A DNA stretch of 10,586 nucleotides from NCBI GenBank assembly GCA_046704785.1, contig JBJKRF010000101.1, positions 1 to 10,586 on the forward strand. Direction: 5' to 3'. Source of the stretch: JBJKRF01 sp046704785 (lineage in GTDB: Bacteria; Chloroflexota; Anaerolineae; Anaerolineales; Villigracilaceae). The position numbers were made by a program, and so were the translations under genes. The notes beneath the pieces were generated by a model. The model worked only from the letters and a program-made list of their open reading frames with translations, did not search any database and was not told the origin of the DNA. Shown piece by piece: positions 1 to 7,000 of the stretch; the first letter of the stretch is position 1; the number at the start of each line of letters is the position of its first letter.

Positions 1-47
1 AACAATTGGCTGATCCGCTTGATCTTTTCAATGTTATATTTCATTCA

Positions 48-98
48 GAGCCTCCGGTAGATGGTTTGTCTAGCCACTTGCTATCCTACCTGAGGCTC
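48..98. repeat. Inverted repeat / hairpin upstream of the secDF promoter
   Basis: Arms at 48-60 (GAGCCTCCGGTAG) and 86-98 (CTACCTGAGGCTC) pair at 12 of 13 positions around a 25-nt loop. No T-run follows on the plus strand, and no gene end can be seen beside it. It could be the terminator-like end of a gene lying left of the window, or an end repeat of a lost element. The stretch 1-165 holds no coding frame I can support. Confidence 0.35.
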
Positions 99-165
99 CC
101 TCTCTCTGACAACCTTTGCGTGCACACGAACCACGCCCGAAGACCACGGGTCGCAAATAATAGAG

Positions 166-171
166 TATAAT
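166..171 (+). promoter_or_regulatory. Probable -10 box of the secDF promoter
   Basis: A perfect TATAAT stands about 150 bp before the secD start. Bases at the expected -35 distance (about 142-148) do not resemble TTGACA, so this is either an activator-dependent promoter or a chance match. If used, transcription would start near 178 and give a leader of about 140 nt containing the facing repeats at 205-285. Confidence 0.35.
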
Positions 172-204
172 CCCCCCTCGCAACCAAGCTGGCCAAGGCT
201 GGCC

Positions 205-285
205 GTTCTTCGAGAACTTCTAAAAACAGTAACCCCTTTGGCTTATCGCCTGTAAACGTTTCGCCCATGACGTTTCTCGAAGAAC
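205..285. promoter_or_regulatory. Pair of facing 12-bp repeats in the secD leader
   Basis: GTTCTTCGAGAA at 205-216 is exactly complementary to TTCTCGAAGAAC at 274-285, with 57 nt between. The left copy is itself a small dyad (GTTCT, TCG, AGAAC at 205-217), as is the core of the right copy (TTCT, CGA, AGAA). This suits either two binding sites for a dimeric regulator, or the two sides of an RNA stem in the leader that ends 33 nt before the secD start. The sequence does not decide between these. Confidence 0.4.
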
Positions 286-318
286 CTGGTTGGTATTTTC
301 ATCATTGGAGTTTGGCTC

Positions 319-1779
319 ATGAATCGTCGCCCCTACACAATGCTCGTTGGAATCATCGTTTTGCTGGTACTCTCCCTGTGGATTGATTTGAGCAAAACAA
401 TAAGTATTACCAATCCTTTGAACTCTGTTCCTATTTTTACACGAGATGTCGATATCAAACTGGGCCTCGACCTGCGCGGCGGTCTTGAGACGCTCTTGCA
501 GGTGCCCGATAACGTCGCGGTGACGGGGGACCAACTCAATGTCGCCAAAACCATCCTGGAAAACCGCGCCAATGCTCTGGGTGTGAGTGAAGTGCTCATG
601 CAGGTCGCGCCACCTCGCCGCATTATTGCCGAATTCCCTGGCATCAGCAATCCAGAGCAAGTGATCGCCTCATTAAAACAGACCGGTTTATTGGAATTCG
701 TCGACTTTGGGACTAATCCCCTGGCAACCGGTTCGGTGATCAAAACGGATTATCTGCAAAGCCAGGCCTCCGGAGCCGCGAGCACGCCAGGGGTTGCTAC
801 GACAGCGACGGCAGCCACAGCCACATCGACAGCTACCCTGGCGCCGTCCCCCACGCCTAACGGGGCCGCGACGCCAACTGCCTCTGAGACGCCCACCAGC
901 AATCAGGTTTATCACACTGTAATGACCGGTACTGCGCTGCAAACTGTGAGCGTCGTACGTGACCCAACCACGGGTGCCTATCAAATTTCATTTACACTGA
1001 AACCTAGTGCCGCAACCACCTTCAGTGACTATACCGGCAGCCACATCAACCAATACCTGGCCATCGTCTTGGATAAGAAAGTCATTTCCGCGCCACAAAT
1101 TCAAGGACAAATTTCCGGCGGGTCCGGCGTCATTCAGGGCTCATTTACGAATGACACAGCCAATGCTCTGGCGGTGCAGTTGCGGTACGGTTCCTTGCCG
1201 GTCCCGATCAACGTCGCCGAGAGTCGCACCGTTGGCCCAACGCTGGGCGAAGAATCGATCCACAAGAGCATCATCGCTGGTATTATTGGTCTAAGCGTCG
1301 TGGTCTTGTTCATGGGCCTTTACTACCGGCTTCCGGGCGCCGTTGCCGATGGCGCTCTTCTGATCTACGCCCTGCTCTCACTGGCTCTCTTCAAGATCAT
1401 TCCAGTAACGCTCACCCTGCCGGGCATCGCGGGCTTCATCTTGAGCATCGGCATGGCAGTAGACGCCAACATCCTGATTTTCGAGCGTCTGAAGGAGGAG
1501 CTACGCTCCGGACGCACATTACGGCAAGCCATCGATCTAGGCTGGCAACGTGCCTGGCCTTCCATCCGCGATTCGAACTCATCCACGCTGATCACCTGTC
1601 TGATCCTGTACATTTTCGGTAGTACCTATGGGGCCAGCATGGTGAAAGGCTTCGCAGTAACGTTGGCCTTGGGCGTGGCTGTCAGTTTGTTTACCGCCGT
1701 GATCGTGACCCGCACACTGCTCCACGTCGTGCTCGACAACACACAATCTGCCGAACACCCCAGTTGGTTCGGACTTTAG
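319..1779 (+). CDS. secD: Protein translocase subunit SecD
   Basis: SecD is an inner-membrane RND-type subunit that uses proton motive force with SecF to pull exported proteins through SecYEG and release them outside. Visible marks: a first membrane helix (about residues 7-24); LGLDLRGG at 48-55; the extracytoplasmic head; RTVGPTLGEE at 303-312, leading into the membrane domain; LPGIAG from 367; and GMAVDAN at 378-384, with ERLKEEL just after. The 486-residue length is normal for a stand-alone SecD. The head carries a low-complexity Ala/Thr/Pro/Ser stretch at about residues 150-195, probably disordered. The ATG is supported by GGAG at 307-310, 8 nt upstream. secF follows after 10 bp, so the two are co-transcribed. 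The yajC often found before secD is not present within the 318 bp seen. Confidence 0.96.
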   Translation: MNRRPYTMLVGIIVLLVLSLWIDLSKTISITNPLNSVPIFTRDVDIKLGLDLRGGLETLLQVPDNVAVTGDQLNVAKTILENRANALGVSEVLMQVAPPRRIIAEFPGISNPEQVIASLKQTGLLEFVDFGTNPLATGSVIKTDYLQSQASGAASTPGVATTATAATATSTATLAPSPTPNGAATPTASETPTSNQVYHTVMTGTALQTVSVVRDPTTGAYQISFTLKPSAATTFSDYTGSHINQYLAIVLDKKVISAPQIQGQISGGSGVIQGSFTNDTANALAVQLRYGSLPVPINVAESRTVGPTLGEESIHKSIIAGIIGLSVVVLFMGLYYRLPGAVADGALLIYALLSLALFKIIPVTLTLPGIAGFILSIGMAVDANILIFERLKEELRSGRTLRQAIDLGWQRAWPSIRDSNSSTLITCLILYIFGSTYGASMVKGFAVTLALGVAVSLFTAVIVTRTLLHVVLDNTQSAEHPSWFGL

Positions 1780-1789
1780 GAGAATCGGC

Positions 1790-2752
1790 ATGAACATCAT
1801 CAAGAATCGTTACCTTTATTTCACCATCTCCCTGGCAGTGATCATTCCAGGTATCATCTTCATGGCACTGCACTGGATCAGTAACCCCGCTCAGGGCCCC
1901 TTGCCCCTAGGAATCGATTTCACCGGCGGCTCGTTGTTGGAGGTCCAATTTGCCTCCGGCACCGTCCCCGCTGACAGCGTCATCGAAAACCTCTACCAGC
2001 AATTTTCCACGACGGCCCAACCCCTGGGCACGCCAACTGTCCAACCGCTCGGCACTGATTCACTTTCAATTCGTTCACGAGCAATGGACGATGCAACCAA
2101 GGGCCGTTTGGTCGACGCGTTGCAGCAGGAAACCGGCACAAAAGTCACGGTGCTCAATTTTACGTCCGTGAGTGCCGCTGTCGGGCAGGAGGTTACCAAG
2201 AGCGCGTTCTTTGCCGTCGGGATGGCGGCACTGGCAATCCTGGCCTACATCTGGTTCGCCTTCCGGGGTGTACAACATCCTTTGCGTTACGGGGCAGCCG
2301 CGATCATCGCTATGCTGCACGACGTATTCGTAGTTTTGGGTGTAGAGGCCATGCTCGGCTTCTTCCTTGGCTGGCAAGCAGACTCGTTATTCTTAACAGC
2401 CTTGCTTACCGTCATTGGTTTCTCAGTCCACGATACAATCGTGGTGTTCGACCGCATCCGTGAAAATTCGGGAATCTACCGTCGCGTCGAATTCGAAACA
2501 GTTGTGAATCATTCCGTGGTCCAAACGCTCGACCGTTCGATTAACACACAACTGACAGTGATGCTCACGCTGTTCGCGCTGTCGCTCTTCGGCGGTGACA
2601 GCATTCGGGAGTTCGTTATCATCCTGTTGGTTGGCGTATTCAGTGGAACGTATTCGTCGATCTTCAACGCTTCCCCCATTTTGGTGGTCTGGGAAAATCG
2701 TGAGTGGCGAAATTGGTTTGGTCGCGGAGATAGCAGCGAAGCAACCGCATAA
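1790..2752 (+). CDS. secF: Protein translocase subunit SecF
   Basis: SecF is the partner of SecD in the proton-driven Sec accessory complex of the cytoplasmic membrane. A first membrane helix lies at about residues 7-27, followed by GIDFTGGS at 41-48, the family's head motif. Its membrane domain carries IGFSVHDTIVVFDRIREN at 209-226, the SecF signature. At 320 residues it has the usual length. The ATG is set by AGGAG at 1778-1782, which overlaps the secD stop codon and sits 7 nt before the start, so translation of the pair is probably linked. A strong terminator 18 bp after the stop ends the operon. Confidence 0.96.
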   Translation: MNIIKNRYLYFTISLAVIIPGIIFMALHWISNPAQGPLPLGIDFTGGSLLEVQFASGTVPADSVIENLYQQFSTTAQPLGTPTVQPLGTDSLSIRSRAMDDATKGRLVDALQQETGTKVTVLNFTSVSAAVGQEVTKSAFFAVGMAALAILAYIWFAFRGVQHPLRYGAAAIIAMLHDVFVVLGVEAMLGFFLGWQADSLFLTALLTVIGFSVHDTIVVFDRIRENSGIYRRVEFETVVNHSVVQTLDRSINTQLTVMLTLFALSLFGGDSIREFVIILLVGVFSGTYSSIFNASPILVVWENREWRNWFGRGDSSEATA

Positions 2753-2770
2753 ATACCGTTCAATTTAGCA

Positions 2771-2806
2771 AAAAAGAAGGCGCAGCAATGTCTGCGCCTT
2801 CTTTTT
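2771..2806 (+). terminator. Rho-independent terminator of secDF
   Basis: A perfect 15-bp stem pairs AAAAAGAAGGCGCAG (2771-2785) with CTGCGCCTTCTTTTT (2792-2806) around a 6-nt loop. The GC-rich core is followed by T5 on the plus strand and preceded by A5, so it could also work for transcripts from the right. It lies directly after secF. Confidence 0.93.
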
Positions 2807-2859
2807 ATTGATCGCAAGGATAGATTGACAAAAAAGGATCTTTACAAGGTTCCTTTAGC

Positions 2860-2937
2860 TGGGGCAAAGAATTCGAACCTCCACATACAGATTCAATTTC
2901 TTCCGCCGGCTGGGCTTGCCACTTCAACCATGCCTGC
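2860..2937 (-). pseudogene. Degenerate tRNA-like remnant (Gln-like)
   Basis: Read on the minus strand this 78-bp stretch runs like a tRNA. The 5' side ends in GGCA (complement of 2931-2934). A D-arm-like stem GGTTG/CAGCC is formed by 2925-2929 and 2908-2912, with GTGG in its loop. An anticodon-like loop AATTGAA lies at 2892-2898. The T-loop is GGTTCGAAT (about 2871-2879), and the end is TGCCCCA (2860-2866). GGCA pairs with TGCC of the 3' end, but the outer acceptor pairs are lost. The T-stem holds only with G-U pairs, and the base before the anticodon is A instead of U. It therefore cannot be a normal working tRNA. An alternative is that the match is chance: the same strand also has an open frame here (TTG at 3023 to 2805) with no ribosome site. 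No other gene is seen between 2807 and 3030. Confidence 0.33.
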
Positions 2938-3030
2938 CCTGTTGGCTCGCTTTGTGCCAGCAGGCTGCCCTTGCGTTCCGAGATCTGCACTTCGTTCAGC
3001 CGCAGGGCGCTCAGTTCGTTCAATCACGGG

Positions 3031-3036
3031 TATAAT
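3031..3036 (+). promoter_or_regulatory. Probable -10 box for the SPFH/aminotransferase unit
   Basis: A perfect TATAAT lies 46 bp before the next start codon, giving a leader of about 40 nt. No clear -35 box is present at 17 bp. Instead the direct repeat TTCGTTCA occurs at 2991-2998 and 3015-3022, 24 bp apart and just upstream, which could be a regulator site. The secDF terminator separates this promoter from the secDF operon. Confidence 0.45.
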
Positions 3037-3082
3037 GCAGCGGGTTAAGTCTTAGAAACCGTCTGGTAAGGAGAGATTTATT

Positions 3083-4054
3083 ATGCAAATCGTTTTTGGC
3101 GTTGTCGCTGCTGTCCTGGTATTGGTGGTGGTACTGTTGTTGGTTTTCGAACTTCGTTTTCGCCATCCTGATGTACTGGTTCTTTATGAGTCAAAAGGAA
3201 AAATCGCTCTGCGGGGCGGGCCGCTTTACCCCCGTCATTTCAGTTTGCCTATTAAGCGCACGACCTGCCCCATCCAATTGACCGTCGAGGCGACTGCCGC
3301 GGGCAACCTGGGTGTGAACGTCAAACTGGTCGGCTCCGTGGCCCCGGCGGTGGACCACATCCAGATGCTGGTTCGTGTGGGTGGCTGGAATAGCGAAGCA
3401 ATCATCCGCGCGGCTGAGGAGGCCAGTATTCGGTTGGAAGGCTTGGTCAAAGAATACGCCGAACATGCCGAAATTCATATACTTTCGTCCACCGGCCTCG
3501 TGGATTATCTGAATGAGCGTTCGGCCCAGTTTGAGGAAAAGCTTGGGCTTGAGTTGATTTCTCTGGTCGTCCACGCGGTAGAGCCGGTCGACCCGGAAAT
3601 TGCAGATGCGCTGCGCCAACAGGAACAGGCCCGTCTGCTTGAGCAGACCGAACGTCTCAACAACCAGGCGCGCGTGTCGGCTGCCAAAGCCAAGTACAAG
3701 GCCGATGAAGAAATCGCGGGAATGGAACATGCCCTGGAGTTGAAAAAAGCAGATCTCAAGAAGGACTTGCTCGAGCAGGAAAATGCTCTGGCCCAGAAAC
3801 GTCTGGAGGATGAACTAACTCGTAATCGTCTGCGTCTGGCATTTGAGAAGGAAGAGTTAGATATTCTCAAAAATAACCCCGAGCTGTTAGTGCTCACGCC
3901 TCAGGCCGCCCGCCTGGCGGAGGCCAGTCAGGGTCTCAAGAACGCCCGCACGGTGATCTCGCTCTCCCCACAGGAATTGGCGTCGGGTTCCGAACTGATT
4001 GACCTGCTCCAGAGCATAATGAATAAGGCGCTGGAAGCCAAGAAGAACGGATGA
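3083..4054 (+). CDS. SPFH/band-7 (prohibitin/stomatin-like) membrane protein
   Basis: This 323-residue protein has one N-terminal membrane helix (about residues 3-24, almost all V/L/I/A), followed by basic residues. An SPFH-like domain spans about residues 28-190, with the typical order of a beta-rich start, an amphipathic helix and a final strand before VDPEIADALRQQ. A long charged, Ala/Glu/Lys/Gln-rich coiled coil follows at about 175-265. The C-terminal tail (about 265-323) contains VLTPQAARLAEASQ and a conserved-looking NARTVISLSP. SPFH proteins assemble into membrane scaffolds or cages and often organise partner enzymes; which partner this one serves is not known from sequence alone. AAGGAG at 3068-3073 lies 9 nt before the ATG. 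Its stop overlaps the start of the next gene (ATGA at 4051-4054), so the two products are very likely made together. The family call is sound; the exact subfamily is not resolved. Confidence 0.8.
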   Translation: MQIVFGVVAAVLVLVVVLLLVFELRFRHPDVLVLYESKGKIALRGGPLYPRHFSLPIKRTTCPIQLTVEATAAGNLGVNVKLVGSVAPAVDHIQMLVRVGGWNSEAIIRAAEEASIRLEGLVKEYAEHAEIHILSSTGLVDYLNERSAQFEEKLGLELISLVVHAVEPVDPEIADALRQQEQARLLEQTERLNNQARVSAAKAKYKADEEIAGMEHALELKKADLKKDLLEQENALAQKRLEDELTRNRLRLAFEKEELDILKNNPELLVLTPQAARLAEASQGLKNARTVISLSPQELASGSELIDLLQSIMNKALEAKKNG

Positions 4055-7000
4055 TAAGGCAAACTGACCCCCTGGCTTTTTTTCGTCTGAAGCAGATTCG
4101 GGTTGCCCGGGTCTCAGAGATCAGCGAGGCCACCGCAGCTGCACCGGTTCCGTCCGAGGAACGGGTTAATTTTCATATCGGGAACCCACTCCAGGATGTC
4201 AATCTTTCTTCCGCTTTCCTGCGCATTGCCCTGGGGATTGACGTACGTCGCCAGGATCTGGCAGACGCCAACACCAATGCCCTGCTGGAATATCTTGGGT
4301 GGGATCAGGCGGACAAGCCAAAGCTGGAATTTTTGATCCGCACCATCCGCAAGAGTAGCCCTTACATGCCGCGCGGCGGCTATAATCGCAAAGCGCCTCA
4401 CCCGCTGGTGAATACTTTTAGCAAGTGGCTGGAAAACCAGCAGGAACCTTTGCAATACGACCTGGGTGAGAAATCTGGCAAGCGCGAGGTTATTCTCGCT
4501 TCGGGTGGGATCAGCGAGACCCTGCGTGTCATGTTGGTGGCGATCTCCAGCTATTTGCAGATTACCCCAGCACGGGTCTTGTGCTATCGCTACGCATACC
4601 CAGAGTCGTATCGCACCATCCCGAATCTGCTTATAGAGCAACTCTCGGATGCTGAGCAGGTGGCGCGGGCTGAGGTGGAAGAATGGCTGTCCAATCAGCC
4701 GGAAACCCCCACGTTTATGGTGATTGGCGGTTCGCTGAACGAAGAGACACGTCGCAAACTGCGTCACCTGAGCATTCAATACCCCCTCTTCTTTATCGAG
4801 GCAAATAATGCGCTCAATCATCATTCGTTGGCGCGTGAAGCGAAGCTGGTGCAACGTGTCATCCGTCTGCTGACGCCTGCCATTTTTGCACCGCGTCTCG
4901 ACTCGCTGTCTACTCTCTTCGTAGTCGGCAATGCAGAATTTCTGGGCGTCATCGAAAACGTACAGTTCCAATTGAAAGGGACCCCCTCGGCCTCCGAGAT
5001 TGAGTTTTTGAACTTTCTGCTGGAGCAGAATCTGGCGAATCTCGAAACGGAAATTCCGACGGAGATTTTCGAAGATAAAGCCTGGCTGGATGAGTGGGGA
5101 GACGGCGGGGTCGCTGCGGCAACCCTTTCGCGGCTGGCATCACGGGTCGGTGGTCATCTCGATAGCCTGATGCAAGAGCACGCACAGACTTTGAACCGTG
5201 CTCTGACAGCCGTTGATGAGAAGACTGACCGGGTTGCCAGGATGCTGCAGGAACGTTGGAAAACGGACCAGATCGACGAACTGGCTGACCTTGACAGCCT
5301 GACGCTACTCAACCAGCTCATCCAAAATGCCCACGAACCGGTCTGGCAGCAGACTCTGCAACGCAGTTTCTTGAGCGTTTTTGCCCGGCACCAGCCCCAG
5401 TATCGCCCAGAAGCCTGCCTGGTTGCCAGTGGTTCCTCACGCACGGCTCTGGGAATGTTGGGCTTTCACTGTGGCATTACCGATGTCCTCTTTCCAGATT
5501 TGAGCTGGTCATACGAACAGTGCTTCCCGAAGGTGCATGTTGTCCCGCTGACCCCGGATTTGAGACTGGATGTGGATGCCATGATTGCCAAGCTTGAACA
5601 GCTTTGTCAGGCCGATCCGCATTGGCCGGAGCACGGGGCCGTAGCGATCAATAATCCGCACAACGCCACGGGGCGAATTTTTGCCGAAGCAGATGTGGCC
5701 CGACTGATAACTTATTGTTTGCAGCACCACATCTATGTGGTCGATGATCTGGCCTACCAGAATGTCGCTCCGGTGGATGGCCTTCCTCAGATAAAAACGG
5801 CCCGCCAGATTGCCACCGATCTGGTGCATACAGGGGTATTGGACGAGGCGAAAACGGACCGTGTGATTACCGTACACTCCATGTCCAAGACCGACTGTTT
5901 GGCCGGAGCGCGTTTGTCGGTAGTGGAAATCCGTGAAACGGACTTGCGCGAACGCTTTTGCCAGTTAAACAACCTGATCGAGCCAAACCTGGTTGCGATC
6001 TTTATCTGCTATTTGTTTTATCGTGGGCCATTGGAAGGCGCGCGCACCTACTGGCGTATGCGTAACACGGTTTTCAAAGAGCGCACTCAGGCGTTGCTCT
6101 CTGCCTCTGAAAACCTGCCCTCCAACCGCAATCCCTTTGGCCTGACAATCATCCCCCCGACCGGGAGCATGTATCCGTTGCTGTTTGTAGAGCACCTGCC
6201 TAACGGTCTTTCTCTCGACTGGCTGGCTTCCTCGCTGGCCCGGCGCGGCATTGGTCTTTTACCGTTGGCAACCTTTGCTCGCACTGAGGAAGGATTCGAT
6301 ACCGGCCGACGAACCTTCCGCCTGACCTTGGGCGGCGTGGATCCGGCCGCGACCATGCAAGTCAAAGCCCGGCGTCTGCTGATCGACCTGAACCGGATGA
6401 TCGCCGAGGAGGATGCGCGCTATAACCGCAGGCAGCTTACTTTCCATCTGTCGTCTGACGAGAATGGCGATGTGGCTGCCCGCTTGCAGCAATGGGATGA
6501 CATCACCCGTCAGATTTTCCGTCAATTTGAAAACAGCCGTTCTTTTCGGCAGTTGACCAGTCTGTCGCCGGTAGTGGATGGCAAGCATCTGCAGGATGAT
6601 TTCATCAAACACTATTTGCCCGAACGCCTGGATATTTTCCGCACCCGCTTGCAGGAGCGTGCCTTTATCAGCGACGAGCTGATGCGACGGGCGGCGACGG
6701 GGAACGGTGATTGGCTGGTGGGTCGCCTGGAACGTGAATTCATGAAGGATTCCCTTTCGCGCCGCCAGGAATTGTTTCGTCTGCGCAACTACGATCGCAC
6801 CGTTCACCCCACTCAAAAGTATTCTCTTCGGGCAGAGATGGTGATCGATGCCATCCTGCGCGCCCTAATCCTCGGACAGCCGGTCGCTCCTGCGTTGGTC
6901 GAAAAGACCGGGCAGGAAATGTTCAACGAGTTTTTGGGGCAGAACGTCAGTATCAATTCCCAACTCGAAGCGGACGAAATTCTGGTGGACCTCGATACGC

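Noticed and set aside
86..268. Minus-strand open frame in the secD leader
   Set aside because: It covers the likely promoter and facing repeats and has no family features or supported start.
2805..3023. Minus-strand open frame of 72 codons starting at TTG
   Set aside because: Its first 40 codons have coding-like third-base GC, but it is preceded directly by a stop, has no ribosome site and ends inside the secDF terminator. At most it is a gene fragment.
2825..3055. Plus-strand open frame of 76 codons after the secDF terminator
   Set aside because: It has no ribosome site, overlaps the tRNA-like remnant and the promoter, and its protein has no recognisable features.
4114..4971. Long minus-strand open frame (285 codons) opposite the fusion gene
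   Set aside because: It is a shadow of the high-GC plus-strand gene, which shows clear domain motifs in this stretch.
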